64,000 nt of DNA from Pseudooceanicola nitratireducens (lineage in GTDB: Bacteria > Pseudomonadota > Alphaproteobacteria > Rhodobacterales > Rhodobacteraceae). This document shows positions 9,012 to 18,180 of the stretch, piece by piece; the first letter of the stretch is position 1; each line of letters opens with the position of its first letter. The stretch spans positions 310,001 to 374,000 of the forward strand of contig NZ_FNZG01000003.1 of NCBI RefSeq assembly GCF_900109195.1, given 5' to 3'. The notes under the pieces were generated by a model. The model was not told the DNA's origin, made no database searches, and worked only from the letters and a program-made list of their open reading frames with translations. The position numbers and the translations under genes were made by a program.

Positions 9012-9808
9012 CAGGCCTCCTTCGGGGCGACGCGGCCCTGGGCGATCTGGATCTGTTCGCGCAGCGTGGCCAGCATCGTGGCACATTCGGGCGTATAAAG
9101 CCCATCCAGCTGCCGCGGCCCCGTGCCCGGGTACTTCACATCCATCACGTATTGCGTGGTCGCGGGCCGCCCCGACAGCACGATGACCTGGTCGCCCAGA
9201 TAGACGCTTTCGCGCAGGTCATGGGTGATAAGAACGGCCGTGAACGGCTCCTGCGCGCGCAAGGCATGCATGGTCTGCCAAAGGTCTTCGCGGGTGAAGG
9301 CATCCAGCGCGCCAAAGGGTTCATCCATGATCAGCACATCGGGCCTGTGCACGATGGCCCGGCACAGCGACGCGCGCTGACGCATGCCACCCGAAAATTC
9401 CGACGGGCGCTTGTTCTCGAATCCCGCCAGGCCGACCAGCTCCAGCAGCTCCATCGCGCGGGCGCGGCGCTGCGCGCGCGGCATGCTCGGTGCGACGATC
9501 TCCAGCGGCAGGATCACGTTTTCTAGGATCGTGCGCCATTCCAGCATCACCGGGTTCTGAAACGCCATGCCGACCGTCTTGCGCGGGGATCGCACCCGTT
9601 CGCCATGCAGCCAGACTTCGCCGGTGTCGGGCTTCATCAGCCCCGCCACCAGCCGCGTCAGCGTGGATTTCCCGCACCCCGACGGGCCGACCACGGCCGC
9701 GAATTCGCCCTCGGGCACCGAAAGGGTCAGATCCTCCAGAACCGGCAGGGGGCCGTTCGGGGTCCGATAGGCGTGGGTCACGCCCTTGATCTCGATAAGG
9801 TTTGTCAT
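9011..9808 (-). CDS. NitT/TauT-type ABC transporter ATP-binding protein
   Basis: This is the 265-residue cytoplasmic ATPase of the importer. It has Walker A GPSGCGKST near residue 40, signature FSGGMRQRASL, Walker B VLIMDEPFGALDAFTRE and switch His in LITHDLRES. The DAFTRE extension after the D-loop is characteristic of the SsuB/TauB/NrtD group. It is separated from the upstream binding-protein gene by 51 bp that contain a strong stem-loop, and shares one base with the permease start. Confidence 0.93.
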   Translation of the reverse strand: MTNLIEIKGVTHAYRTPNGPLPVLEDLTLSVPEGEFAAVVGPSGCGKSTLTRLVAGLMKPDTGEVWLHGERVRSPRKTVGMAFQNPVMLEWRTILENVILPLEIVAPSMPRAQRRARAMELLELVGLAGFENKRPSEFSGGMRQRASLCRAIVHRPDVLIMDEPFGALDAFTREDLWQTMHALRAQEPFTAVLITHDLRESVYLGDQVIVLSGRPATTQYVMDVKYPGTGPRQLDGLYTPECATMLATLREQIQIAQGRVAPKEA

Positions 9809-9826
9809 CTTGGGAAGACGTCAGGC

Positions 9827-9853
9827 GGGGCCGGTGTACAGGACACCGGCCCC
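9827..9853 (-). promoter_or_regulatory. Intercistronic stem-loop after the NitT/TauT-type binding-protein gene
   Basis: Perfect 11-bp arms GGGGCCGGTGT and ACACCGGCCCC with a 5-nt loop begin 7 bp after the binding-protein stop. There is no T-tract. As with the other importer operons in the window, it sits between the binding-protein gene and the next transporter gene and probably protects the upstream mRNA or limits read-through. Confidence 0.65.
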
Positions 9854-9859
9854 CTGCCC

Positions 9860-10876
9860 TTATTTCAGCATCAGGCTGCCGTCATCCGGCAGGAAGCTGG
9901 CGTCAAAGTACTTGGCGGCATCCGGTTCGCCCTGGAACTCGTAGACCGATTTGGTCTGTTCGATGGCGCTGGTCATCCGGTCGGCGTCAATGCCGCCCAT
10001 GCCGTTGGTGGCGACGTAGTCGGTCAGCACGTTGGCATCGATGGCCATCTGCAGGCGCTCGGTCTCAAGACCCGCATCCGCGGCCGGGTTGCGCTTGATC
10101 AGCGCGTCGACGGCCTTGGCCGGGTCGGCGACGGCGCTGGCCCAGCCCTTGGCGACGGCGCGCAGGAACCCGGTGACAGCTTCGCCGTTTTCGGCGGCAA
10201 AGTCGGTGTTCACGATGATCGCGTTACCATAGAGATCCACGCCATTGTCGGCCATCAGGATGACGCTGATGTCATCCGCCGGCACGCCCAGACGTTTCAG
10301 GTTCAGCGTCGACGAGAACGAGAAGCCGGTCACGGACGCGACCTTGCCTTCGGCCAGCATCGGTTCGCGGGTCGGGAAGCCCACGGGCTCGACCGTGATC
10401 GAATCGACGTCCAGGTCGTTTTCGGCGGCAAAGATCGGGAACTGCGCCCAGGCCCCATCCGGCGGCGGCGCGCCCAGCACCTTGCCTTCCAGGTCCTTCG
10501 GCGTCTCGATGCCCAGGGACTTGCGGCCGACGATGGCGAAGGGCGGCTTGTCATAGACCATCATGACGGCGGTGACCGGCGCGTCGGGGTTCTGATCCAG
10601 GAACCGCATCAGGCTGTTGATATCGGCAAAGCCCACGGGATAGGCGCCGGTTGCGACCTTGGGAATGGCGTCCAGCGACCCCTTGCCCTCGGAAATCTCG
10701 ACGCTCAGACCTTCGGCTTCGAAAAAGCCTTCGTCAATGGCGGCAAAATAGGGTGCCGACGGCCCTTCGAATTTCCAATCCAGCGCAAACGGCATGTCGG
10801 TGGCCGCTGCGGCCCCCGCAAATCCGATCACCGACACGGATGCGGCAAAGGCCGCCCCTACCAACCTGTTGAACAT
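9860..10876 (-). CDS. NitT/TauT-family ABC transporter substrate-binding protein (NMT1-like)
   Basis: This periplasmic receptor has 338 residues from the ATG at 10876. The signal peptide is MFNRLVGAAFAASVSVIGF with cleavage expected after AAA near residue 24. The mature N-terminus FALDWKFEGPSAPYFAAIDEG and the motif DAIPKVATGAYPVGFADINSL match the NMT1/THI5-like, SsuA/TauA-type superfamily. The start is chosen for the signal peptide and a GGAGA site. An upstream frame adds 29 residues without support. The ligand could be a pyrimidine, sulfonate or other small anion. Confidence 0.9.
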   Translation of the reverse strand: MFNRLVGAAFAASVSVIGFAGAAAATDMPFALDWKFEGPSAPYFAAIDEGFFEAEGLSVEISEGKGSLDAIPKVATGAYPVGFADINSLMRFLDQNPDAPVTAVMMVYDKPPFAIVGRKSLGIETPKDLEGKVLGAPPPDGAWAQFPIFAAENDLDVDSITVEPVGFPTREPMLAEGKVASVTGFSFSSTLNLKRLGVPADDISVILMADNGVDLYGNAIIVNTDFAAENGEAVTGFLRAVAKGWASAVADPAKAVDALIKRNPAADAGLETERLQMAIDANVLTDYVATNGMGGIDADRMTSAIEQTKSVYEFQGEPDAAKYFDASFLPDDGSLMLK

Positions 10877-11079
10877 GTTCTCTCCTTCGCGTTTTGCGTA
10901 TCGGGGGCCGGGACAGGCCCGCACCCCCATACGAACCGAGGCCAAGCTGACACCCCCTGACACGGGGAAGACAAGCGAGACCCGACGGACATTGCACAGT
11001 ATATCATCGGCCGCCCAAAAAATCAGCAGACGCAGCCCGGGCCACGCCTGCCAGTGGGGGAAGCCTTGCCGGCCGCGCC

Positions 11080-12351
11080 CTAGTGCCGGCGCGGAATGCG
11101 CACCATCAGACTTTCATAGCCCCGCACAAAGACCGAGAACGTTCGTTTCGGTTCTTCCAGAACCTCTATCACGGGGAAGCGTTTCAGGATCTCCTCCCAC
11201 AGGATCTGAAGCTGCATTTCCGCGACGCGGTTGCCGAAACACCGATGGATTCCAAAGCCGAAGGACAAATGAGAACGCACGTTCTTGCGCGTGATGTCAT
11301 AGGCATTAGGGTTTTCGAAATGCCTTTCGTCGCGATTGCCCGACAGATACCACATGGCGACGCGGTCGCCCTTGCGGATCAGCTTGCCGTGCATCTCGAC
11401 GTCTTCCCTGGCGGTGCGGGCCATATGGGCCAGCGGGGTCTGCCAGCGGATGGTTTCCGACACCATGCCGGGCACCAGCGCAGGATCGCTGCGCAGCAGG
11501 TCGTATTGATCGGGGTTCTGGTTCAGCGCATAGACCGACCCGGACAGGGTGTTCCGCGTCGTGTCATTGCCACCGACGATCAGCAGGATCACGTTGCCAT
11601 AGAAGATGTGCCGCGGCATCGAGGCGGTCTCTTCCCCCTGCGCCAGAAGCGACACCAGGTCGAAGCCGTCGCTGCGCTTTGCCCGATCCCGCCACAGCGC
11701 GTCGAATGCGGCAAAGCAATTGTCCATTTCCTCTTTCTTGTGCTCCCAGCTTTTCACCGGGCCATTGCCGGGCGAGCCGGTGATCATGTCGGACCAATGG
11801 GTCAGCTGGCGGCGATCCTCGAAGGGATAGTTGAACAGCGTGGCCAGAGTCATGGCCGTGTATTCCTTGCTGACCAGATCGACCCAGTCGAAGGTTTCCC
11901 CGATCGGCAGGCTGTCCAGCAGCTTTTCCGCACGTTCGCGCAGAAGTACCGACAGTTTCGCCAGGTTCGGCGGCTGCACGACCGGGCCGACGGCCTTGCG
12001 CTGCGGGCCGTGGTCGGGTTGGTCCATGGTGATGAACCCTGCCCCGTCGTTGGACTGATAGCGATTGAATTCAATGGCTTCCGGGGTGCGCAGCGTGATC
12101 GCCTCGGCCGAGGAGAACCGTTTGTGATCCAGATCCACCGCCGCGATGTCGGCGTAGCGGGTGATCGACCAATGCGGTTCGTAATTGCCGGTTTCGCACC
12201 AGTGGATCGGGTCCTCGTTGCGCAGCCGTTCGAAAAACGGCAGCTCGGCATTGGTGGCGAAAAGCGACGCGCGCGAGGCGGTGAATTCCGACAGGGGCGC
12301 GGCAAGCGCCTCGGCCTGGGATTCCGTCAGCTGTGGGTGTGATGGTTGCAT
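11080..12351 (-). CDS. Cytochrome P450, CYP153-like (alkane/fatty-acid omega-hydroxylase family)
   Basis: A soluble bacterial P450 of 423 residues from the ATG at 12351, preceded by GGAGGGGAGG. The oxygen-binding I-helix motif is GGNDTTRNT, the ExxR motif is SETIRW and the heme-ligand loop is FGFGIHRCFGNRV with the axial Cys. The segments IRWQTPLAHMARTA, YLSGNRDE and RGYESLMVRIP closely resemble CYP153 enzymes, which hydroxylate the terminal carbon of alkanes or fatty acids. No ferredoxin or reductase gene is adjacent, so electron transfer must come from elsewhere. An acyl-CoA synthetase gene lies upstream on the same strand, which fits aliphatic oxidation. Confidence 0.9.
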   Translation of the reverse strand: MQPSHPQLTESQAEALAAPLSEFTASRASLFATNAELPFFERLRNEDPIHWCETGNYEPHWSITRYADIAAVDLDHKRFSSAEAITLRTPEAIEFNRYQSNDGAGFITMDQPDHGPQRKAVGPVVQPPNLAKLSVLLRERAEKLLDSLPIGETFDWVDLVSKEYTAMTLATLFNYPFEDRRQLTHWSDMITGSPGNGPVKSWEHKKEEMDNCFAAFDALWRDRAKRSDGFDLVSLLAQGEETASMPRHIFYGNVILLIVGGNDTTRNTLSGSVYALNQNPDQYDLLRSDPALVPGMVSETIRWQTPLAHMARTAREDVEMHGKLIRKGDRVAMWYLSGNRDERHFENPNAYDITRKNVRSHLSFGFGIHRCFGNRVAEMQLQILWEEILKRFPVIEVLEEPKRTFSVFVRGYESLMVRIPRRH

Positions 12352-12674
12352 GAACAGGCCTCCCCTCCTGTGCCCGCCCTGACCGGCGGGTAAGAAGATA
12401 GGACACCCGTTCAGTGCGCCGATCAAGGGGCCGACCGAATGGCGTTGCGTCACTTCGGCGTCAGTCGGGGCTGGCTGGGCCGGAGCCGCGATCGTTGCCG
12501 CACGTAGATCCCCAGTCCTGTCACCAGCCCCGGCTACCGACAGGAAAAGCCAGCCCTATAATATCGTCCGCAAAAGGCAGACCTCGCAAAAGCATGGGGG
12601 CCACGCTGTCAGCATGGCCCCCTGCTGGAAGTCTTATCGTCGGACGTGGCCCAGTCCCTGACGGAACCGAGTGC
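12352..12674. other. 323-bp gene-free region between acyl-CoA synthetase and P450 genes
   Basis: No convincing gene is present on either strand. The end near 12675 holds a stem-loop at 12596-12622 that probably ends the synthetase transcript. An AT-rich patch on the minus strand near 12557-12565 (GATATTATA) could be the -10 region of a separate P450 promoter, without a clear -35. Confidence 0.45.
12596..12622 (-). terminator. Putative terminator after the acyl-CoA synthetase gene
   Basis: Arms GGGGGCCA and TGGCCCCC enclose an 11-nt loop, 52 bp past the synthetase stop. On the minus strand the stem is followed by ATGCTTTTG, a short T-run. It is a moderate intrinsic terminator candidate. Confidence 0.5.
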
Positions 12675-14573
12675 TTACTCGGCCCAGGCCCAGGGGCGGG
12701 TGAACTTGCCCAGAAGCGCGCTGATCGCCGCTTCGTCCACGTCACCGGATTTCTTCACCTTGGCGGTCAGTCCGGTTTTCTTGTCGTCAACCACGGCAAC
12801 CACCTGGGCGGCGACACCGGCATCCGACAGCGCTTCGTTGTAGATGCGGGTGATCGCCATCTTGCGCAGGTCCGGCTTGAAGATCTTGCCGACCGCGGTC
12901 TTGGGCAGTTCGTCCATGATCTCAAGGTGCTTGGGATGCGCGGCGCGTTCGTGCACGTGGCTCTTGGCATAGTCCATCAGCTCGGCCTCGGTCACTGTCG
13001 CCCCGCCGACCAGTTCGACATAGACGCAGGGCACCTCGCCCGCATGAGCGTCGGGCTGGCCGATCGCACCGGCAAAGGCCACCGCATCATGGCCCAGCAG
13101 CGCCTCTTCGATCTCGGCCGGGTCGATGTTGTGACCGCCGCGGATGATCAGATCCTTGGCGCGCCCGGTGATGAACAGATAGCCGTCCTTGTCGATCCGG
13201 CCCAGGTCACCCGTGCGCAGGTACAGGCGGTTGGTGTCGGGGCGCGAATGGTAGAGATCGCGGTTCTTGACCTCTTCGGTGTAGGTCGAGCCCTCGTTGA
13301 CCCCGGGGTTCGAAACGCAGATCTCGCCCACCTCGTCGACGCCGCATTCGCGGGTCTCGCCGTTCGAATGGTCGAGGATCTTGATGTCCGTGTAAGGGAA
13401 GGGAATCCCGACCGAGCCGATCTTCTTTTCACCCTCGACCGGGTTGCAGGACACAAGGCAGGTCGCCTCGGTCAGGCCATAGCCTTCGACGATGGTGACG
13501 CCGGTGGCCTTTTCGAACCGGTTGAACAGCTCTTGCGGAAGCGGGGCCGAGCCCGAGAACGAAGTCTTCACGGTCGAGATATCCGCATCCACCGGGCGCT
13601 GCATCATGGCCGAAATCGCCGTGGGCACGGTGATGATGAAGGTGATCTTCCAGCGTTCGCACAGCTTCCAGAAGTTGTCGAAAACGCCGTCGCCGCGATA
13701 GCCCGAGGGCGTCGGGAAGACCACATGCGCGCCGGACTTGATCATCGACATCAGGATCACGTGGCAGGCAAAGACATGGAACAGCGGCAGCGGGCAGATC
13801 ACGTTGTCTTCTTCGGTGTAAAGCAGTTCGTGACCGATCCAGCCGTTGTAGACGATGCCCGAATTCTTGTGCTGCGCGACCTTGGGCATGCCCGTGGTGC
13901 CGCCGGTGTGGAAATAGGCCGCGACGCGGTCCACATGCCGGTCCTCGAAGGCAAGAGAGGTCGGCTGCTTGGCGCATTCGGCGTTGAAGTTCTTGACGTC
14001 CGCATGATGCGACACCGGGTTCTTCGGGCGCACCAGCGGCACGATCCAGGACTTCGGCGGCGTCAGATAGCGGTTCAGGTCGATTTCCAGAACTTCCTTG
14101 ACGTTCGGCGCGAATTTCACTGCCTCGGCGGTCTTCTGGGCCACGTCGGACTGCGGGAAGGCCTTCAGCGTCACCACGACCTTGGCCTTGGTTTCGCGCA
14201 GGATCGCCGAGATCTGTTCCGCATCGAGCAGCGGGTTGATCGGGTTCACGATGCCCGCGACCATGCCCGCCACGGTTGCAACGGCGGTTTCGTTGCAGTT
14301 GGGCAGGACCAGCGCCACCACATCGTCTTCGCCCACGCCCAGCTTGCGGAACATGTTGGCCGCCTGGCAGATCTTGTCGTGGAATTCGGACCAGGTCAGC
14401 GTCTCGGCCTTGTCCTGCGGCCCAGAAAGCAGCTGGAACGAAATCGCGTTATGCGAGGGGAACTTGTCCACCGTCCGCTTGAGCATGTCATAGACGGTGG
14501 CCGGCAGATCGCGGTCCTCGTATGCCATTGCGTTCTGCATGGCGAGATTATCGGCAAGCGATGTCATTACCAT
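12675..14573 (-). CDS. Acyl-CoA synthetase (AMP-dependent synthetase/ligase)
   Basis: This 632-residue enzyme activates a carboxylic acid to acyl-CoA through an acyl-adenylate. The phosphate-binding motif reads FHTGGTTGMPKVAQHKNSG near residue 220. Adenylate motifs VEGYGLTEAT and YLRTGDLGRIDKDGYLFITGRAKDLIIRGGHNIDP are intact, and a C-terminal Lys occurs in PKTAVGKIFKPDL. The ATG at 14573 follows GGGAGGAGA. Chain-length preference is not visible. It lies 323 bp upstream of the CYP153-like gene, where it could activate the fatty acid made by omega-oxidation. Confidence 0.92.
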   Translation of the reverse strand: MVMTSLADNLAMQNAMAYEDRDLPATVYDMLKRTVDKFPSHNAISFQLLSGPQDKAETLTWSEFHDKICQAANMFRKLGVGEDDVVALVLPNCNETAVATVAGMVAGIVNPINPLLDAEQISAILRETKAKVVVTLKAFPQSDVAQKTAEAVKFAPNVKEVLEIDLNRYLTPPKSWIVPLVRPKNPVSHHADVKNFNAECAKQPTSLAFEDRHVDRVAAYFHTGGTTGMPKVAQHKNSGIVYNGWIGHELLYTEEDNVICPLPLFHVFACHVILMSMIKSGAHVVFPTPSGYRGDGVFDNFWKLCERWKITFIITVPTAISAMMQRPVDADISTVKTSFSGSAPLPQELFNRFEKATGVTIVEGYGLTEATCLVSCNPVEGEKKIGSVGIPFPYTDIKILDHSNGETRECGVDEVGEICVSNPGVNEGSTYTEEVKNRDLYHSRPDTNRLYLRTGDLGRIDKDGYLFITGRAKDLIIRGGHNIDPAEIEEALLGHDAVAFAGAIGQPDAHAGEVPCVYVELVGGATVTEAELMDYAKSHVHERAAHPKHLEIMDELPKTAVGKIFKPDLRKMAITRIYNEALSDAGVAAQVVAVVDDKKTGLTAKVKKSGDVDEAAISALLGKFTRPWAWAE

Positions 14574-14691
14574 AGGCGTCTCCTCCCGTAGCCTTTGGAG
14601 CGGGCGTCTGGCGGCCCGCCGTTTTCCCGACCCTGTGCGTTATTGCGCCGCAACGCAAGATTGACGGTACGTTCAACGGCTTCGGGACGAA

Positions 14692-14716
14692 AAAAGGCGG
14701 CGCAAGGCCGCCTTTT
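14692..14716 (-). terminator. Intrinsic terminator after the Kbp-like gene
   Basis: A 10-bp stem AAAAGGCGGC/GCCGCCTTTT with a 5-nt loop lies 62 bp past the BON-LysM gene stop. On the minus strand it ends in a run of six T. This is a clean Rho-independent terminator. Confidence 0.85.
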
Positions 14717-14778
14717 CCCTGAAAATCACCAAGGAATTCCATGTCACCGGCAGCCATTCGGCACCGGTTCCGCCCGGT

Positions 14779-15192
14779 TTATTGCGGGATGCGCAGCACC
14801 TGGCCGGGGTAGATCTTGTCGGGATGCGACAGCATCGGGCGGTTCGCCTCGAAGATCTCGTTATAGCGGTTGCCCGCCCCAAGGGTCTTTTCCGAGATCG
14901 CCCAAAGCGTGTCGCCCTTCTCGACCGTATGGAAGACGGCGGTGTCGGCTTCGGCCTCTACCGCGGCGACGCCATCGACATTGCCCACGGCCAGGATGAC
15001 CTTTTCCTTGATCTCGTCGCTGGCGGCCGAGCCTTCGACCTTCACGGTATCGCCTTCGACCTTGATCTCGAGCCCGGTGGTATCCAGCCCCAGATCGGCA
15101 ACCTCTTTCTGCAATGCTTCGGCCGTGGGTGCGTCGTCGCCGCCACCCGTCAGTTTCTTGCCGGCCTTCTTGAGGAAATTGAACAGACCCAT
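14779..15192 (-). CDS. BON-LysM protein, Kbp/YgaU-like
   Basis: A 137-residue soluble protein resembling E. coli Kbp (YgaU), a potassium-binding stress protein. It starts MGLFNFLKKAGKKL, as Kbp does. A BON domain follows (EVADLGLDTTGLEIKVEGDT to about residue 83), then a C-terminal LysM domain with HTVEKGDTLWAISEKTLG and a final PDKIYPGQVLRIP. No signal peptide is present, consistent with the cytoplasmic E. coli protein. I use the ATG at 15192, which follows GGAGAATGAT. An ATG five codons upstream is less likely. It stands alone with its own terminator. Confidence 0.9.
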   Translation of the reverse strand: MGLFNFLKKAGKKLTGGGDDAPTAEALQKEVADLGLDTTGLEIKVEGDTVKVEGSAASDEIKEKVILAVGNVDGVAAVEAEADTAVFHTVEKGDTLWAISEKTLGAGNRYNEIFEANRPMLSHPDKIYPGQVLRIPQ

Positions 15193-15261
15193 ATCATTCT
15201 CCGTCATGGGAAATACCGGACCGCCTGTTCAGGGGCCGCCTGCCCCCGTCCCGGGTCCGCT

Positions 15262-17043
15262 TCAGGTAAACTGCAATCTCGCCAGCCGTGCGTAAAGACC
15301 TTCCTGCGCCACCAGGTCCTCGTGACGGCCCTGGGCGACGATGCGCCCTTCGTCCATGACGACGATCCGGTCGGCCTGTTTCACCGTGGCCAGGCGGTGC
15401 GCGATCACGATGGTGGTGCGGCCTTTGGCGACGGTTTCCACCGCCTGCTGCACCAGCCGTTCGCTTTCGGCATCCAGCGCGCTGGTCGCTTCGTCCAGCA
15501 GCAGCACCGGCGCGTCGCGCAGGATGGCGCGGGCGATGGCGATGCGCTGTTTCTGGCCGCCCGACAGCATCACGCCGCGTTCGCCAAGCGGGCTGTCATA
15601 GCCTTCGGGCAGCGCGGTGATGAAGTCATGCGCGGCGGCGGCCCGGGCGGCGGCCTCGACCGCCGCATCCGTGGCATCGGGCCAGCCAAAGCGGATGTTG
15701 TCCCGCGCCGAAGCGGCGAAGATCACCGGATCCTGCGGCACAAGCGCGACCGAGCGGCGGAAATCCCCCCGCGCCAGTTCGCGCAGGTCCTGCCCGTCCA
15801 GCAGCACGCGGCCCTGTTCGGGATCGTAGAACCGCAGCAGCATCTGGATGATGGTGGATTTCCCCGCCCCCGAAGGCCCGACCAGCGCCACGGTTTCCCC
15901 GGGCTTCACCGACAAGGTCACCTGATCCAGCGCGGCCACGCCGGGGCGCGAGGGATAGTGGAAGGTCACATCGTCGAACAGGATCTCTCCGCGCACGGTG
16001 CCCGGCAGGGCGGCGGGTGTGGCGGGATCCTTCACCGCGTCTTCGACCTGCAGCAGTTCGACAAGGCGTTCGGTGGCCCCGGCGGCGCGCTGCAATTCGC
16101 CCCAGATCTCGGACAGGGCGGCGACGGATCCGGCGACCATGACGGCGTAGATCACGAATTGCACCAGCGCCCCGGTGCTCATGTCGCCACGGCGCACGTC
16201 ATGCGCGCCGATCCACAGCACCCCGACAATGCCCGAAAAGATCAGGAAGATCACGATCACGGTCATCACGGCCCGCGCGGTGATGCGGCGCTTGGCGGCG
16301 TCGAAACTTTGTTCGGTCACCCGGTCAAAGGCCGCCCGCGACCGGCCTTCATGGGTGAAGGCCTGCACGGTCTGCACCGACAACAGCGCCTCGGAGGCAT
16401 TGCCGGAGGAGGCGGCGATCCAATCCTGGTTCTCGCGGCTCAGCACCCGCAGCTTGCGGCCCAGGGTCAGGATCGGCACGATGACCACCGGCACGATCAG
16501 CAGCACCAGCCCCGTCAGCTTGGCCGAGGTGAACAGCATCAGCACCAGCCCGCCCAGGAAGATCAGCACGTTGCGCAATGCAACCGAGATTGACGACCCG
16601 ATGACCGACTGGATCAGCGTGGTGTCGGTGGTGATCCGGCTCAGCACCTCTCCGGTCATGGTGCGTTCGAAGAAGGCGGGCGACATCTGGATGACGCGGC
16701 CAAAGACGGCCATGCGGATGTCGGCCACGACACGCTCGCCCAGGCGGGTCACCAGCGCATAGCGCAGCCCCGTCCCCAGGGCGAGAAGCCCGGCAAAACC
16801 GATGGCGGCCCCGAAGTACTGGTCCAGTAGCCCGCTGGCATCGCCGCCGAAATTGTCCACGACGCGGCGCACCGCCAGCGGCAGGATCAGCGACACACCG
16901 GCCGTCAGGACCAGCGCCAGGAAGGCGGCAACAAGCATGGGCCGATAGGGGCGCAGATAGGGCCACAGCTCGGCCAGGACCCCGACACGGCGGCTCTTTT
17001 CGCGCTCATCGGCACCGGGGGCAAGACTTGGCTGACGCGCCAT
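15262..17043 (-). CDS. ABC-type exporter with fused membrane and ATPase domains (MsbA-like)
   Basis: A half-transporter of 593 residues from the ATG at 17043. The N-terminal ABC_membrane domain has about six helices, starting at PYLRPYRPMLVAAFLALVL. The C-terminal ATPase has Walker A GPSGAGKST, signature LSGGQKQRIAIARA, Walker B VLLLDEATSALD and switch His in VIAHRLATV. Homodimers of this type export lipids, lipid A or drugs. The start is set by AGGAGC before the ATG, because the 48 codons of open frame upstream are Arg-rich and unlike a transporter N-terminus. Substrate unknown. Confidence 0.92.
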   Translation of the reverse strand: MARQPSLAPGADEREKSRRVGVLAELWPYLRPYRPMLVAAFLALVLTAGVSLILPLAVRRVVDNFGGDASGLLDQYFGAAIGFAGLLALGTGLRYALVTRLGERVVADIRMAVFGRVIQMSPAFFERTMTGEVLSRITTDTTLIQSVIGSSISVALRNVLIFLGGLVLMLFTSAKLTGLVLLIVPVVIVPILTLGRKLRVLSRENQDWIAASSGNASEALLSVQTVQAFTHEGRSRAAFDRVTEQSFDAAKRRITARAVMTVIVIFLIFSGIVGVLWIGAHDVRRGDMSTGALVQFVIYAVMVAGSVAALSEIWGELQRAAGATERLVELLQVEDAVKDPATPAALPGTVRGEILFDDVTFHYPSRPGVAALDQVTLSVKPGETVALVGPSGAGKSTIIQMLLRFYDPEQGRVLLDGQDLRELARGDFRRSVALVPQDPVIFAASARDNIRFGWPDATDAAVEAAARAAAAHDFITALPEGYDSPLGERGVMLSGGQKQRIAIARAILRDAPVLLLDEATSALDAESERLVQQAVETVAKGRTTIVIAHRLATVKQADRIVVMDEGRIVAQGRHEDLVAQEGLYARLARLQFT

Positions 17044-17233
17044 GGCGGCTCCTTTGGCTTGGGTCTGCCGCGCGACGCGGGCCTGCGCTTCATGACGGCA
17101 AAGGGGGATGCGGGTCAACCCGAACCAAAGGCGGCGGGGTGTCGCGGGCCTGCGACCATGGTCGCGGCACAGGACAGCACCAACCACCCTGCCCGGGCGC
17201 GGAAAGATCGAATATCAGGGAAACTGCGGAACT

Positions 17234-17307
17234 TGGAGCGGGTAGCGGGAATCGAACCCGCACGACTAGCTTGGAAGGCTAGGGCGCTACCATTACACCA
17301 TACCCGC
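17234..17307 (-). tRNA. tRNA-Gly (anticodon TCC)
   Basis: A 74-nt cloverleaf on the minus strand. Acceptor arms GCGGGTA and TACCCGC pair fully. The anticodon stem CTAGC/GCTAG encloses CTTCCAA with anticodon TCC, and the T-loop reads TTCGATT. The 3' end TCCA is encoded. It lies between the MsbA-like gene and the amidohydrolase gene. Confidence 0.97.
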
Positions 17308-17388
17308 GCCGCAGTGCCGTGGGATATTTCACAACACCCGGCCCAGGTCAAGAAGCCCCGGGCAAGATGTTCGCCCCTGCCCGGCTGC

Positions 17389-18162
17389 CTAGCCGATTCC
17401 GTACAGACTCTGCACCGCCTGGCGGTCGCAAAACCCTGACCAGGCAGAGGATTTTGCCCAGACATCGCCATAGCCGGTGTGCGCCTCGTGCTGCGTATGC
17501 GGCCAGTCGCTGCCCCAGACCACCTGCCCCTCGGGCAGAAGGGTCAGCAGCCGGACGGCATGGGGGGCAAGGTCGAAAGGCGTCCGGTAATGCGCTGCGA
17601 ACTTGAAGAACAGCCCGCTGCGGTCGGCCAGACCCGCGACCGCCTGCATCATCGGGTCGGCCGTGGCATCGGGATCCGAGGGCAGACCGAAATGATCCAC
17701 GACGATCTTGACACCCTGATCCACCAGCACCGGCAGAACCGGGGCCAGGCGTGGCCCTTCAAGATGCAGTTCAAGATGCAGGTCGCGATCGCGCAGGCGG
17801 GCCAGAAACGCCTGCGTCTCGGGCGCGGTGACATCGGGGATGACCGCGCCCCGCACCAGGTTCCAGCGCAGGCCACGCACGCCGGCCGCCACCAGATCGT
17901 CCAGCGCCCGGTCCGAGACATCCAGCGGCACCACCGCCACTCCGGCAAAGCGCGCGCGATCCAGTTTCGCCAGCGCAGAGCAGAGTTCGGAATTATCCGT
18001 CCCCAGGAAGCTCACCTGCACGATCACCCCGCCGCGCAGCCCGCACTGCCCCTGGTGCGCCAGCCATTTCTCCAACGGAGCCGGGCACTTGGGCACATAG
18101 CGGGCGCCAGGAACGGCGGTCAGCTTTTCATAGACATGCGCGTGAGTGTCGAAGTGGATCAT
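17389..18162 (-). CDS. Amidohydrolase family 2 protein (metal-dependent TIM-barrel hydrolase)
   Basis: A 257-residue cytoplasmic protein of the amidohydrolase-2 family, which includes 2-pyrone-4,6-dicarboxylate lactonase and 4-sulfomuconolactone hydrolase. The metal-site motif FDTHAHVYE lies at residues 4-12. VVDHFGLPSD and VWGSDWPHTQHE near the C-terminus supply the other conserved His and Asp residues. It is divergent from the GntR-regulated tricarboxylate-type importer, with only 83 bp between the start codons. The imported compound may therefore be its substrate or a precursor. The reaction cannot be assigned from sequence. Confidence 0.87.
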   Translation of the reverse strand: MIHFDTHAHVYEKLTAVPGARYVPKCPAPLEKWLAHQGQCGLRGGVIVQVSFLGTDNSELCSALAKLDRARFAGVAVVPLDVSDRALDDLVAAGVRGLRWNLVRGAVIPDVTAPETQAFLARLRDRDLHLELHLEGPRLAPVLPVLVDQGVKIVVDHFGLPSDPDATADPMMQAVAGLADRSGLFFKFAAHYRTPFDLAPHAVRLLTLLPEGQVVWGSDWPHTQHEAHTGYGDVWAKSSAWSGFCDRQAVQSLYGIG

Positions 18163-18180
18163 GGGGCCTCCCTGCTTAAT

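Noticed and set aside
12414-14591. A 725-codon open frame on the plus strand
   Set aside because: It is antisense to the acyl-CoA synthetase gene, which has all family motifs. Long antisense frames are common in DNA with about 65% G+C, and the frame shows no domain.
14782-16593. A 603-codon plus-strand frame
   Set aside because: It is antisense to the Kbp-like and MsbA-like genes and has no recognisable motif.
17321-17375. GGGATATTTCA and GGGCAAGATG between tRNA-Gly and the amidohydrolase gene as another extragenic repeat
   Set aside because: The two fragments match the repeat family only in short pieces and in the wrong spacing, so it was not called.
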